A DNA stretch of 42,262 nucleotides from Maritimibacter sp. REDSEA-S28_B5 (GTDB lineage: Bacteria > Pseudomonadota > Alphaproteobacteria > Rhodobacterales > Rhodobacteraceae). The position numbers and the translations under genes are program-made. Where the stretch lies: positions 1-42,262 of the forward strand of contig LUOO01000029.1 in assembly GCA_001626765.1 (NCBI GenBank), in the 5' to 3' direction. Below the pieces are notes generated by a model. It did no database searches. It had not been told where the DNA came from and saw only the letters and a list, made by a program, of their open reading frames with translations. Below, piece after piece: positions 16,072-26,700 of this stretch (position 1 is its first letter; the number at the start of each line of letters is the position of its first letter).

Positions 16072-17165
16072 GCGGAACCTCCCGCCACGGCGAGGGTGAG
16101 CTCCGGGCGGATCACGCCGCCGACCGCCGGGATCGCCTTGCCGCGCCCCAGCACCCGTGTCAGCGCGTCGTAGCGACCGCCAGTGGCGACGGGCGGCAGA
16201 TCGGGACGCTGGCCCGCGTGGAACCCAAATACGAAGCCGTCGTAGTATTCCATGGTTGTGCGCCCGAAGGAGCCTTCGAAGTCGATGCCTTCGGGGTCGA
16301 TGCCGCGCTCCGCTATGGCGCGGTTGCGGGTCGCGAATCGTTCCACCGCATCGGCAATCGCGGGCATGTCCACGGCGAGGTCGCGCAGATGTTCGCAGGC
16401 ATTGGCGAGCGTTTCGCGGATGCCCAGAAGATCGGCCAGAAGCGCCACCTCGGCCTCGGGGATCGGCGGGGTGGCCATATCCTCGCGCAGCGCCGCGACA
16501 CGGTCTTCGATCTCGGCGCGCGAGCGCAGGCCGATGAGCGGCGCGTCCATGCCATCGAAGGGATTGCCCCGCGCCAGCGCCTCGCGCCCTTCCGGGTTGG
16601 GCGCGCGGCCAGAGAAGCGGTCAAGCAGCGTGCGGAACCGGCGCGGCCGCCACAGGTGACGCTTGAGCGCGTCCCGCCGCCGGTCCGACGTGGTCAGCCC
16701 GTTCACCGCGGCCATGAGGATCCCCATGTCGCCGGTCGCGGCCCTGAGGCCAAAAGGCGCGAGCGTGTCGTGAAAGAGCGCAAAGACCTCGGCATCCGAG
16801 GCCGCCGCGTCGGCGCGGTCAAAGACCTCGTAGCCCACCTGGAAATACTCGGGCGCGCGGTGGGGGTCGTCCTCCTGCTTGCGAAACACCTCGCCGGCAT
16901 AGGCATAGCGGGCCGGTTCCGCGCCTTGGGCCATGTGCATTTCGACCACCGGAACGGTGAAGTCAGGCCTGAGCATCGCCTCGCCCATGATCGGGTCGGA
17001 GGTCACATAGGCGCGGCCCCGGATGTCTTCGCCATAGAGGTCGAGAAGCGTTTCGGCCGGTTGCAGGATCGGCGTCTCGACGACAACCGCGCCCGCGTTC
17101 TGAAACGTGGCGAGCAGGCGCGCGGCCTCGGCCCGGACGGCGGCTTTGTCCCGCGTGTCAGGCAT
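16068..17165 (-). CDS. hisZ: ATP phosphoribosyltransferase regulatory subunit
   Basis: HisZ is a HisRS-like paralogue that binds HisG and confers histidine feedback inhibition without charging tRNA. The 365-residue protein shows class II synthetase-like motifs ([78 protein letters not shown]). It lacks the C-terminal anticodon-binding domain that hisS has. The start is ATG 17165 ([14 protein letters not shown]), which lies 8 nt inside the end of hisS; an upstream in-frame extension to 17210 lacks support. Confidence 0.93.
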   Translation of the reverse strand: MPDTRDKAAVRAEAARLLATFQNAGAVVVETPILQPAETLLDLYGEDIRGRAYVTSDPIMGEAMLRPDFTVPVVEMHMAQGAEPARYAYAGEVFRKQEDDPHRAPEYFQVGYEVFDRADAAASDAEVFALFHDTLAPFGLRAATGDMGILMAAVNGLTTSDRRRDALKRHLWRPRRFRTLLDRFSGRAPNPEGREALARGNPFDGMDAPLIGLRSRAEIEDRVAALREDMATPPIPEAEVALLADLLGIRETLANACEHLRDLAVDMPAIADAVERFATRNRAIAERGIDPEGIDFEGSFGRTTMEYYDGFVFGFHAGQRPDLPPVATGGRYDALTRVLGRGKAIPAVGGVIRPELTLAVAGGSA

Positions 17166-18693
17166 CGTTTTCACTCTGGCTCGCGAGCATTTTTCGAACT
17201 TCGTCGACAAGCGAGGCGCGCGAAACCTCGACCTGCGAGGGGCGCTCCTTCCACTCTTCCAACGTCGCGTTCTCGGCGATCTGGGCTCCGAGGATCAGGT
17301 CCTTGAGTTGCACCACGCCGCGTTCCTTCTCGTCGCCGCCTTCGATCACGGCGATGGGGGAATTGCGGCGGTCGGCGTATTTCATCTGGTTGCCGAAGTT
17401 CTTCGGATTGCCCAGATAGACCTCGGCCCGGATGCCCGAGTTGCGTAGCTCGGCCACCATCGCCTGATAATCGGCCATGCGGTCGCGGTCCATGACAGTC
17501 ACGACAACGGGGCCCCCGGCGGAGCGGTCGAGGCGGCCCTTGGCGCGAAGGGCGGCGAGCAGACGATCAACGCCGATGGACATGCCGACAGCGGGCACGG
17601 TCTGGCCAGTGAAGCGCGCGACGAGATCATCGTAGCGACCGCCGCCTGCCACGCTGCCAAACTGACGCGGGCGGCCCTTTTCGTCGAGGATCTCGAAAGT
17701 GAGTTCCGCCTCGAAGACCGGCCCAGTGTAATAGCCAAGGCCGCGCACGACCGAGGGGTCGATGACGATGCGGTCGGGGCCGTAGCCTTGGGCGGCGAGG
17801 AGATCGGCGATCTCGCCCAGTTCGGCGACGCCCGCCTTGCCGGTCTCGCTCTCGCCCACGGCCCCCAGCAGGTTCGCAAGCGTCTCGGCGTTGTCCGCGC
17901 CCTTGGACGTCAGGAACCGGATCACCGGCTCGGCCTGCGCGGCCTCCAGCCCGACCCCGTCGATATAGGCGCCCGAGGCGTCCAAGCGCCCCTTGCCCAG
18001 AAGCTCGCGCACCCCCGCCTCGCCCACCTTGTCGAACTTGTCGATGGTGCGCAGGATGGCATCGCGGGTTACTTCGGACCACGCCGCCTCAATTGTCTGT
18101 CGGCGATTATCGCCTTCTGGGTATGGTATGACCTTCGCCGCCTGTTCCAGCACGCCGTTCAGAACCTTGCGGTTGTTCACACGCACCACATAGTCGCCAC
18201 GCGGAATCCCCACGGCCTCCAAAGCATCCGACAGGAGCGCGCAGATCTCGGCATCCGCCGCCATGCTCGCCGTGCCAACCGTATCGGCGTCGCATTGGTA
18301 GAACTGCCGGAACCGCCCCGGACCGGGCTTCTCGTTGCGCCACACCGGCCCCATCGCATAGCGGCGATAGGGCGTGGGCAGGTCGTTGCGGTGCTGAGCA
18401 TAGACGCGGGCGAGCGGTGCGGTCAGGTCATAGCGCAGCGCCATCCACTGCTCGTCCTCGTCCTGCCAGGCAAAGACGCCCTCGTTCGGGCGGTCCACGT
18501 CGGGCAGGAACTTGCCCAGCGCCTCGACCGTCTCGACGCCCGAGGACTCCAGCGCGTCGAAGCCATAGCGATGGTAGACGCCCGCGATCGTGTCCAGCAT
18601 GGCGCGGCGGTCCTCGACCTCGGCACCGAAGTAATCACGAAAGCCTTTGGGCGTTTCCGCCTTGGGCCGGGGCTGCTTTTTCTCTTTCGCCAT
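17158..18693 (-). CDS. hisS: Histidyl-tRNA synthetase
   Basis: HisS is a class II synthetase charging tRNA-His. The 511-residue protein has motif 2 ([24 protein letters not shown]), the HisA-type motif ([16 protein letters not shown]), [12 protein letters not shown] (motif 3 region) and a C-terminal anticodon-binding domain ending [19 protein letters not shown]. The start is set at ATG 18693 ([23 protein letters not shown]), the residue context usual for the family; in-frame ATGs lie 12 and 36 nt upstream. It leads a hisS-hisZ-hisG cluster in which tRNA charging and the first step of histidine synthesis are co-transcribed. Confidence 0.95.
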   Translation of the reverse strand: MAKEKKQPRPKAETPKGFRDYFGAEVEDRRAMLDTIAGVYHRYGFDALESSGVETVEALGKFLPDVDRPNEGVFAWQDEDEQWMALRYDLTAPLARVYAQHRNDLPTPYRRYAMGPVWRNEKPGPGRFRQFYQCDADTVGTASMAADAEICALLSDALEAVGIPRGDYVVRVNNRKVLNGVLEQAAKVIPYPEGDNRRQTIEAAWSEVTRDAILRTIDKFDKVGEAGVRELLGKGRLDASGAYIDGVGLEAAQAEPVIRFLTSKGADNAETLANLLGAVGESETGKAGVAELGEIADLLAAQGYGPDRIVIDPSVVRGLGYYTGPVFEAELTFEILDEKGRPRQFGSVAGGGRYDDLVARFTGQTVPAVGMSIGVDRLLAALRAKGRLDRSAGGPVVVTVMDRDRMADYQAMVAELRNSGIRAEVYLGNPKNFGNQMKYADRRNSPIAVIEGGDEKERGVVQLKDLILGAQIAENATLEEWKERPSQVEVSRASLVDEVRKMLASQSENDA

Positions 18694-18794
18694 GGAACGT
18701 CCCATCCTGCCTGACAAAGCCCGCGTCAAGGCGCGTCTTGCGTCGCGCGGGGTCTAGCGCCTATCTGGCGTTGGAGCAAGCAGCGGAGGCAGCC

Positions 18795-19025
18795 ATGTCC
18801 CAACCAAAGCCCGACCCAACATCCGACCGGATCACGGACCTCGAGGAACAGATCGCCCATCTGACCCGCGCGATCGAGGATATGTCCGACGTGCTCGCCC
18901 GCCACGACCGCGAGATGGAGCGGGTGACACGCCGCCTCGCCATGCTCATGGAACGCGAAGCCGCGCGCGAGGCGGACATGGGCGGGACCATCCCGCTCGC
19001 CGACCAGAAACCGCCGCATTGGTAG
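18795..19025 (+). CDS. slyX: SlyX family protein
   Basis: This 76-residue protein is almost entirely one predicted coiled coil (ITDLEEQIAHLTRAIEDMSDVLARHDREMERVTRRLAMLMERE). It ends in the PPHW tail that corresponds to the conserved PPHY end of SlyX. A strong GGAGG lies 5 nt before the ATG. SlyX function is not known. It is divergent from hisS and followed by a hairpin terminator. Confidence 0.85.
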   Translation: MSQPKPDPTSDRITDLEEQIAHLTRAIEDMSDVLARHDREMERVTRRLAMLMEREAAREADMGGTIPLADQKPPHW

Positions 19026-19028
19026 GCC

Positions 19029-19063
19029 AAAGGGGCCGGAAACCGCGTGCCCCTTTCATCTTT
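19029..19063 (+). terminator. Intrinsic terminator after slyX
   Basis: A perfect 8-bp stem AAAGGGGC (19029-19036) and GCCCCTTT (19049-19056) with a 12-nt loop is followed by a broken T stretch (CATCTTT). It starts 4 nt after the slyX stop, and the convergent FNT gene ends at 19112. Confidence 0.7.
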
Positions 19064-19111
19064 CCCCAAATACGCACGATCGGACGCCGCCAATCGCGCA
19101 CCGCAAACTGA

Positions 19112-20029
19112 TCAGCGAAAGTCTACCAGAGGCGACGCCCGCCGCCCCTCGGCGCGTTCTTTGGCCAGGCGCAGGCGGTCGCGGCGGGTCTGGCCGTAGA
19201 CCAACATGGTGAAGATCACCGTCCCGCCGACCACGTTCCCCGCGAGCACCGGCAGGAAGAACCGCCCCACCGCATCGACCACCGGCAGGTCCCCGGTGAC
19301 CACGAGCAACGCCATTTCCACCGACCCGGCGATGATATGGGTGAAATCCCCCGCCGCGATGAGCCATGTGAAGAGGATGACGATGGTCACGCTCGAGGAT
19401 TTGGCCTGCGGCATCATCCAGACGATGGCGGCGATCAGCACGCCCGCCGGGATACCCCGGGCAAAGCCTTGCGAGGCGGGCATAGACGTCGCGTGATGCG
19501 ACAACTCGAACAGCGCCGGCATGATCTCGTCCGGCACCGCCCCCGCATACGCGATGAACGTCGACACGGCAAAGGCGCCGACCACATTGGCGAGAAGCAC
19601 GATCCCCCAGAGCGCGAGGAACGCGCGCACCATGCGCACGCTTGGCTCTTCGAGCAGCGGCAGCACCGTCGTCATCGTGTTCTCGGTAAAGAGCTGCATC
19701 CGCCCGGTGATAACGACGAGGAAGCCGAGCGAATAGCCGAGGTTCTCGACGAGATAGGCCCAGGGCGCGTCTGGCAGATAGGTGCGAAAGATCGCCTCGC
19801 CAAGCACGGAAAAGGAGATGACGATCCCGGCGGATATACCGGACCACAGGAGCGACATCTTGTTGCGATCCAGTTCCTCTTCGCCGTCGAGCCGGATGAT
19901 CTCGTAGATCGTGGAAGGCGACAGTTTCGACGCCTCGCGGATCTCTTCTTCCTCTTCCGCCTCGACCAACGCCTCTTCGGCCTCGGTTTTCGTTTCCACC
20001 GTCTTGCCCAGCAGATCGTCCTTGGTCAT
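19112..20029 (-). CDS. Formate/nitrite transporter (FNT) family protein
   Basis: This 305-residue inner-membrane protein has an acidic, glutamate-rich cytosolic N-terminus (about 1-55) followed by about six hydrophobic segments. FNT features include LLWSGISAGIVISFSVLGEA, the GRMQLFTENTMTTVLPLL motif (typical of the YfdC-like branch) and FFLPVLAGNVVGGTVIFTML. FNT proteins are pentameric channels for small anions such as formate or nitrite; the substrate of this branch is not established. The start ATG 20029 (MTKDDLLGKTVET) has AGGG upstream. The frame stays open far into the antisense of catalase, which is not coding. It is divergent from katA. Confidence 0.88.
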   Translation of the reverse strand: MTKDDLLGKTVETKTEAEEALVEAEEEEEIREASKLSPSTIYEIIRLDGEEELDRNKMSLLWSGISAGIVISFSVLGEAIFRTYLPDAPWAYLVENLGYSLGFLVVITGRMQLFTENTMTTVLPLLEEPSVRMVRAFLALWGIVLLANVVGAFAVSTFIAYAGAVPDEIMPALFELSHHATSMPASQGFARGIPAGVLIAAIVWMMPQAKSSSVTIVILFTWLIAAGDFTHIIAGSVEMALLVVTGDLPVVDAVGRFFLPVLAGNVVGGTVIFTMLVYGQTRRDRLRLAKERAEGRRASPLVDFR

Positions 20030-20215
20030 GTCTGAACCCTGTCCCGTTACCCGCAGATAACGACCGATCCGGGGCAAAGGTTCATTTTGCCCGCCGTCTT
20101 GTGCGAGGTATGCACATTGTCGGGTCCCGCGCCGGCCCAAACACAGGCTGGAACATTCCCGGCCCGCGTTTCGTTTCCGACACCATTGGCACCGGAAAGA
20201 CGGACGGAGGACCTC

Positions 20216-21739
20216 ATGGCCGACAAGAAGACACCCCCCACGACGACAGACGCAGGCATCCCCGTTCAAAGCGACGAACATTCCCTGACCATTGGTCCTG
20301 ACGGCCCGATCGTCCTCAACGACCACTACCTTCTCGAACAGATGGCCAACTTCAACCGGGAGCGTATCCCGGAGCGCCAGCCCCACGCCAAGGGCGGCGG
20401 CGCTTTCGGTTACTTCGAGACGACGCAGGACGTATCGAAATACACCAAGGCCGCCGTGTTCCAGAAGGGCGTCAAGACCGACGTGGTCGCGCGGTTTTCC
20501 ACCGTCGCGGGCGAACGCGGCAGCCCCGACACATGGCGCGACCCGCGCGGGTTTTCGGTCAAGTTCTACACGACCGAGGGCAATTTCGACATGGTGGGCA
20601 ACAACACGCCCGTGTTCTTCATCCGCGACCCGATGAAGTTCCAGCACTTCATCCGCAGCCAGAAACGCCGCGCCGACAACGACCTGCGCGACCACGACAT
20701 GCAGTGGGACTTCTGGACCCTCAGCCCGGAGAGTGCCCATCAGGTCGCCTATCTCATGGGCGATCGGGGCATTCCGCGCACATGGCGTGAGATGAACGGC
20801 TATTCGTCCCACACCTATTCGCTGGTGAATGACGCGGGCGAGAAGTTCTGGGTCAAGTTCCACTTTCACACCGATCAGGGAGACGGCAACGCCTACCTGA
20901 GCCAGGACGAGGCCGACAAACTGGCCGGAAGCGATGGCGACTATCACCGCCGCGACCTCTTTGACCATATCGCGAAGGGCGAGTTCCCCTCCTGGACTCT
21001 GTCGTGGCAGATCATGCCGTATGAAGACGCCAAGACCTACCGCATCAACCCCTTCGACCTGACCAAGGTCTGGCCGCATGACGACTACCCGCTGATCGAG
21101 GTGGGCAAGCTCACGCTCAACAAGAACCCGACCGATTTCCACACCCAGATCGAACAGGCGGCGTTCGAGCCCAACAACATGGTACCGGGCGTGGGCCTGT
21201 CGCCGGACAAGATGCTGCTGGCCCGTGGGTTCAGCTATGCCGACGCCCACCGCGCGCGGCTGGGGGTGAACTACAAGCAGATCCCGGTGAACAGCGCCCA
21301 GTCGCCCGTCCACAGCTACTCCAAGGATGGCGAAGGGCGCACGGCGCCCGTTACCGATCCGGTCTATGCGCCCAATTCCTACGGCGGGCCGGCCGCGCAG
21401 CCGCATCAGCACGAGGCGGGGCTCTGGCACGCCGACGGCGACATGGTGCGGCAGGCCTATACTCTGCGCGAGGATGACGACGACTTCTCCCAAGCCCATG
21501 CGCTCGTTCGCGAGGTGATGGACGACGCGGCGCGGGATCGGCTGGTGGACAACGTCGCGGGCCACCTGTCGGACGGCGTGTCCGAAAAGGTGCTGGTGCG
21601 CGCCTTTGACTACTGGAAACAGATCGACGGCGAGGTGGGCGCGGCTATCGAGACCGCCGTGCGCGACAAGATCGGCGGCAAGTCCACGGCGCCGGGTCTG
21701 GCCTCCGCCGAGGCTATAGCCAAATCCGATCAAGGCTGA
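20216..21739 (+). CDS. katA: Catalase (monofunctional, heme)
   Basis: This 507-residue clade 3-like small-subunit catalase decomposes hydrogen peroxide. The distal His lies in [16 protein letters not shown] (the usual form is VVHAKGAGA, so QP in place of VV is slightly unusual). The distal Asn is in [16 protein letters not shown]. The proximal heme ligand Tyr lies in [23 protein letters not shown]. The start ATG 20216 ([14 protein letters not shown]) follows GGAGG; a longer frame from 20087 is unlikely. No OxyR-like site was recognised in the 186-nt gap shared with the divergent FNT gene. The gene symbol is by family only. Confidence 0.93.
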   Translation: MADKKTPPTTTDAGIPVQSDEHSLTIGPDGPIVLNDHYLLEQMANFNRERIPERQPHAKGGGAFGYFETTQDVSKYTKAAVFQKGVKTDVVARFSTVAGERGSPDTWRDPRGFSVKFYTTEGNFDMVGNNTPVFFIRDPMKFQHFIRSQKRRADNDLRDHDMQWDFWTLSPESAHQVAYLMGDRGIPRTWREMNGYSSHTYSLVNDAGEKFWVKFHFHTDQGDGNAYLSQDEADKLAGSDGDYHRRDLFDHIAKGEFPSWTLSWQIMPYEDAKTYRINPFDLTKVWPHDDYPLIEVGKLTLNKNPTDFHTQIEQAAFEPNNMVPGVGLSPDKMLLARGFSYADAHRARLGVNYKQIPVNSAQSPVHSYSKDGEGRTAPVTDPVYAPNSYGGPAAQPHQHEAGLWHADGDMVRQAYTLREDDDDFSQAHALVREVMDDAARDRLVDNVAGHLSDGVSEKVLVRAFDYWKQIDGEVGAAIETAVRDKIGGKSTAPGLASAEAIAKSDQG

Positions 21740-21758
21740 CGCGAACCGCGTTGCCTTT
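21732..21758 (+). terminator. Possible terminator overlapping the katA stop
   Basis: AAGGC (21732-21736) and GCCTT (21753-21757) enclose an inner CGCG-AAC-CGCG stem. The structure includes the katA stop codon and ends in only three T, so its strength is doubtful. Confidence 0.35.
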
Positions 21759-21807
21759 CCCCTCCCTGGATGGTCTGTTGCGCGCGACACATTCGGGGAG
21801 GACTTCC

Positions 21808-22926
21808 ATGACCATCGCAACCACTCACGTCGGCTCCCTGCCGCGCGGCGACGAATTGTCGAAACTCCTCATCGCCAAGGACCACCACGAGGCCTACGAC
21901 GAGGCCGAATTCGAGGCGACCGTGGACGACGCCATTCGCGACGCGATCCGCCACCAGCGCGACGCAGGCGTGACCGTGATTTCGGACGGCGAATTGGGCA
22001 AGGTCGGCTATTCAACCTACATGCAGGAACGCCTCTCGGGCTTCGGCGGCCACATCGACCGCAAACCGGCCAAGGATCTGGCCGCGCACCCGAATTTGGC
22101 GAAAAAGCTGTCGGCCATCATGGGCAGTCAGGAATTCACCCGCGCCTCCTGCATCGGGGAGGTGAAGCTCGTGAACCTGCAACCGGCGCTGGACGATATC
22201 CGGCGGTTCAAAGAGGCGCGGGAGGCCGAGGGCGACACCGGCCGCGCCTTCATGAACGCCGCCTCGCCGGGGCTGATCACCGCCTTTCAGGTGAACAAGT
22301 ACTACCCCTCGCACGAGGCCTATCTGGCCGATCTGGCGGCGGCGATGCGGCCCGAGTATGAGGCCATTCTGGACGCGGGCTTCGACATCCAGTTCGACTG
22401 CCCGGACCTCGCCATGTCCGCCCACACCGGCTACCAGGACATGTCACAGGACGAATTCGTGAAGATCGCCGCGGCCAACGTCGAGGCGCTCAATGCCGCG
22501 ACCGAGGGGCTTCCGGCGGACCGCATGCGCATGCACCTGTGCTGGGGCAACTACGAGGGCCCGCACGACCACGACATTCCGCTTGAGAAGGTCATCGACG
22601 TGGTCCTGTCCGCGCGGCCTCAGACGATTTTGTTCGAGAGCGCGAACCCCTGTCATGAGCATGAATGGACGGTGTGGCGCGATGCGGACGTGCCCGACGA
22701 CAAGATCTTGGCCCCCGGCGTCATCGACACCTGCTCGAACTACGTCGAACACCCGGAGCTGATCCGGCAGCGGCTGGAGCGGTTTGTCGGGATCGTGGGG
22801 AAAGACCGGGTCGTGGCGTCCACGGACTGCGGGTTCGGGACGTTCGCCGGGTATGGCAAGATTGACCCGGAGGTGACGTGGAAGAAGCTCACGAATTTGC
22901 GGAAGGGGGCGGATTTGGTGGGGTGA
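21808..22926 (+). CDS. MetE catalytic-domain (cobalamin-independent methionine synthase family) protein
   Basis: The 372-residue protein corresponds to the C-terminal zinc/methyl-transfer domain of MetE alone, without the N-terminal half. The zinc ligands are all present: His243 and Cys245 (MRMHLCWGNYEG), Glu277 (ILFESANPCHEHEW) and Cys341 (ASTDCGFGTF). The N-terminal TTHVGSLPRGDEL is typical of these short homologues. Such core-MetE proteins can make methionine using unusual methyl donors, or serve other methyl or thiol transfers; the substrate cannot be read from the sequence. Start ATG 21808 follows GGGGAGG. It is convergent with the Abi-like gene, 18 nt away. Confidence 0.88.
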   Translation: MTIATTHVGSLPRGDELSKLLIAKDHHEAYDEAEFEATVDDAIRDAIRHQRDAGVTVISDGELGKVGYSTYMQERLSGFGGHIDRKPAKDLAAHPNLAKKLSAIMGSQEFTRASCIGEVKLVNLQPALDDIRRFKEAREAEGDTGRAFMNAASPGLITAFQVNKYYPSHEAYLADLAAAMRPEYEAILDAGFDIQFDCPDLAMSAHTGYQDMSQDEFVKIAAANVEALNAATEGLPADRMRMHLCWGNYEGPHDHDIPLEKVIDVVLSARPQTILFESANPCHEHEWTVWRDADVPDDKILAPGVIDTCSNYVEHPELIRQRLERFVGIVGKDRVVASTDCGFGTFAGYGKIDPEVTWKKLTNLRKGADLVG

Positions 22927-22944
22927 GGAGGCCTTGCACCAGCA

Positions 22945-23697
22945 TCATTGGCCCCGCGCCTCCCAAGTCTCGATAAGAAACATCGCCATAGAGCCTGCTA
23001 AGTTGACCGCAAGCGCGGCATGCCTTGGCGCTGGTCTTGCTCTTGCTCTGCCGCCCGCGTGAGCATCCCCGATCTTGTTTCGAAGGCCGCCCAAATTCTC
23101 TACCACCGTGTTGCAACCTCCAAGAATCTTCTTGAACACCTCTTCCGAATGTTGCGAGGGCGCTAGGTTCATTTGAGAGGACGCGTGGTAATATAACTTG
23201 GGCAAATCCCACCCGTCATCGAAACTGACTTTGGCGTCATCCAAAATATGTTTACAAACTTCTTCGAGCAAAGTGCGGGCCGCTGTGATTGCGCCTTCCG
23301 GGTCTCTTTCTCGCCGTTCTAGAGACTTACTCCATACTGCACGGACAGCCTGACCGTCATATCTCGCCAAAATTGCGTCGACATGTGCGTCAGCGGGTGC
23401 AGGCGAACTTTGGAGAAAATCCAGCAAAGGGACAAACTCTCTCGCAATATACGCTCTTCGAGCAGCGTAGGCACCGTTCCCGGAATGATAGGCTTTCATG
23501 TCTTCCCAGACGCCATGACTATTCACGTTATGTCGAATGAACTTGGGAACGTGAGGAAGTATGTCGGGATCACCAATAAGGCTATCTCGCAATAGGCGAA
23601 ACTCCCAATCTTGCATATCCCCACCGGTCGCCACCGAGGTAATCATACTCTTCAGCGTCAACACTCTATCGTAAAGCTCACGGGCGTCCTCGTTCAC
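22945..23697 (-). CDS. Abortive infection family protein (Abi_C / HEPN-like)
   Basis: The 250-residue protein has an unrecognised helical N-terminal half (about 1-125). The C-terminal domain (about 133-245) matches my knowledge of the Abi_C family: EGAITAARTLLEEVCKHIL, LPKLYYHASSQMNLAP, KILGGCNTVVENLGGLRNKIGDAH and RHAALAVNLAGSMAMFLIETW. LRNKIGDAH contains R206-N207 with His213, fitting the R-x4-6-H motif of HEPN ribonucleases, so a toxin-like RNase role is plausible but inferred. The GTG start at 23697 lies 3 nt after the dnaE stop, and its AGGAGG lies in the last dnaE codons. A hand count gives about 48% G+C for 23101-23280, well below the neighbours, which suggests horizontal acquisition. 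It stands alone, with no partner genes. Confidence 0.8.
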   Translation of the reverse strand: MNEDARELYDRVLTLKSMITSVATGGDMQDWEFRLLRDSLIGDPDILPHVPKFIRHNVNSHGVWEDMKAYHSGNGAYAARRAYIAREFVPLLDFLQSSPAPADAHVDAILARYDGQAVRAVWSKSLERRERDPEGAITAARTLLEEVCKHILDDAKVSFDDGWDLPKLYYHASSQMNLAPSQHSEEVFKKILGGCNTVVENLGGLRNKIGDAHAGGRARARPAPRHAALAVNLAGSMAMFLIETWEARGQ

Positions 23698-23700
23698 CCC

Positions 23701-26700
23701 CTAAACCTCCTCCACCTGCACAACCCCCGGCAGGCTCTTCAAGGCCCCCTTGATCTGCGGGTTGAGCGGGAACTCGACGCCGAGGTCCATATCCACCTCC
23801 CCCGGCAGCGCGGGGTCCATCAGGCACAGCGACACCGGGCCGGGCCTTGCGCCCTTGGCCTGCGCCTTCGCGCTCTCCAGTAGCGAAGCCACCGTCGCCA
23901 CCACGCCCGCGTTGTTGACGAAGACCTTCAGCGCCATGCCGCCCGTGTCGGCCACCACCGTGTCCACCGGAGCCGCCGACCGGGCCAAGAGTTTCAGCTG
24001 TTCGGACTCCATCGTCGCCTCGACGGTCACGACCACGTTGCAGCCGGTTTCAAGATACTGGCGGTTGGCCTCGAGCGTTTCCGAGAACACCGTGATCTCG
24101 CAAGCGCCCGTGGGGTCGGTCATGGCGACGAAGGCGAAGCGGTTGCCCTTGGCCGACTTGCGTTCCTGCTTGGCGGCCACGGCCCCGGCGATCTTGGCCA
24201 CGCACGGCCCGCGCTCGGCCTTTTTCGCCAGTTCTTCAAGCGTCAGCACGCCCTTGCGCTTCAAGGCGGGCATGTAGTCGTCAAGCGGGTGGCCGGACAG
24301 ATAAAATCCGATCGCCTTGTGCTCCTCGGCCAGACGTTCGTTGGGGAGCCAGTCGGGGGCGTTGGACAGGCGCGGTTCGGGCAGGTCGTCGCCCGCCTCG
24401 CCAAAGAGCGACACCTGATTGGACGCCCGCTGTTCGTGGATCGCGGCGGAGTAGCCCACCAGCGCGTCGAGGCTTTCGAACACCCGGCGGCGGTTCCCGT
24501 CGAGTTCGTCAAAGGCTCCGGCGCGCGCCAGCATCTCCATCGGGCGCTTGCCGACGCGTTTGAGGTCCACCCGGCGGGCGAGGTCGTAGAGGTTGACGAA
24601 AGGCTTATCGGGCCCGCCCGACGTCGCGCCCCGGACTTGATCCGGGGCCTCGCCCCCACCGCGCCGCCCCTCGACGATGAGCTTCATCGCCTCGAGACCC
24701 ACGTTCTTGAGCGCGCCCAGCGCATAGACGACCCGGCCCTGATCCACGCTGAAGGTGGCCAGCGAGCGGTTCACGCAGGGCGGCACGATCTCGATGCCCA
24801 GCCCCCGCCGGACCTCTTCGGCATAGACGCCCAGCTTGTCGGTGAGGTGGATATCGCAGTTCATGACACCGGCCATGAACTCGACCGGGTGATTGGCCTT
24901 GAGCCACGCCGTTTGATAGGACACCACCGCATAGGCGGCGGCGTGGGATTTGTTGAAGCCGTAGTTCGCGAATTTCTCGAGAAGGTCGAAAACCTCCGAC
25001 GCCTTTTTCTTGTCGACGCCGTTCTTGGCCGCGCCTTCCTCGAATTTCGGGCGCTCGGCGTCCATCGCCTCCTTGATCTTCTTCCCCATCGCGCGGCGCA
25101 GAAGGTCGGCGCCGCCAAGGGAATACCCGGCCATGACCTGCGCGATCTGCATCACCTGTTCCTGATAGACGATGATGCCTTGGGTTTCGGCAAGGATATG
25201 GTCGATGGAGGGATGCACGGATGTGATCTCGCGCAGCCCGTTCTTGACCTCGCAATAGACCGGGATGTTTTCCATCGGACCGGGACGGTAGAGCGCGACG
25301 AGCGCCACGATGTCCTCGATGCAGGTCGGTTTCATGCGCCGGAGCGCGTCCATCATGCCCGTGCTTTCCACCTGGAACACGGCGACAGTCTTGGCGGCGG
25401 CGTAGAGTTGATAGGTGCGCTCGTCGTCCAGAGGGATCGCGTTGATCTGGTTCTCGGCCCCCTCGGCGGGCACGTAAAGCTGGGTGCCGTCGGGCGCGAT
25501 GTGCAGGTCACGCCCCTGCCCGGCGATCAGGTCCATCGCGTTCTGGATGACGGTCAGCGTCTTCAGCCCCAGAAAGTCGAACTTCACCAGCCCCGCCTGT
25601 TCGACCCATTTCATGTTGAACTGGGTCGCGGGCATGTCCGAGCGCGGGTCCTGATACAAAGGCACCAACGCATCCAAGGGCCGGTCCCCGATCACCACGC
25701 CCGCCGCGTGGGTCGAGGCGTTGCGCAGCAAGCCTTCGACCTGCTGGGCGTAGGTGAGCAGCCGGTTCACGACCTCCTCCGCCCGCGCCTCTTCCCGCAG
25801 GCGCGGCTCGTCCTTCAGCGCCTGCGCGATGGACACGGGTTTGACGCCCTCGACAGGGATCAGCTTGGACAGCCGATCCACTTGGCCGTAGGGCATTTGC
25901 AGCACCCGGCCCACGTCACGCACAGCGGCCTTGGACAGAAGCGCACCGAAGGTGATGATCTGCCCCACCTTGTCGCGCCCGTATTTCTCCTGCACGTAGC
26001 GGATCGTTTCCTCGCGCCGGTCCATGCAGAAGTCGATGTCGAAGTCAGGCATGGACACCCGTTCCGGGTTCAGGAAGCGCTCGAAGAGCAGCGAATAGCG
26101 CAGCGGGTCAAGGTCGGTGATGGTCAGCGCATAGGCCACGAGGCTGCCCGCACCGGACCCTCGGCCCGGACCCACGGGAATGCCCTGTTCCTTGGACCAC
26201 TTGATGAAGTCGGCCACGATGAGGAAGTAGCCGGGAAAGCCCATGCCCTCGATGATATCAAGCTCGAAATCGAGACGCTTCTGGTATTCCTCGACCGACA
26301 CGGCGTGGGGGATCACGGCGAGGCGCGCTTGCAGGCCCTCGTTGGCCTGACGGCGCAGTTCAGCCACCTCGTTCTCGGCGAACTTCGGCAGGATCGGGTC
26401 GCGTTTGTAGGTCTTGAAGGCGCAGCGTCGGGCGATTTCGACCGTGTTCTCCAGAGCCTCGGGCAGGTCGGCGAAGAGCGTCGCCATCTCCTGCGGCGAC
26501 TTGAAGTAATGCTGCGGCGTCAGGCGGCGGCGCGGCTGCTGCTGGTCGACATAGGCGCCCTGGGCGATGCAGATGAGCGCGTCGTGGGCCTCGTAAAGAT
26601 CGGACTTGGGAAAATAGACGTCATTCGTCGCGACCAGCGGGATGTCCATCGCATAGGCCATTTCGACAAAGCCGCGCTCGGTCTTTTGCTCAGCCTCGGT

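Noticed and set aside
20030..21820. Upstream extension of the FNT gene frame through the antisense of catalase (to 21820)
   Set aside because: FNT homology begins at the ATG at 20029 behind a ribosome site; the rest is antisense to katA.
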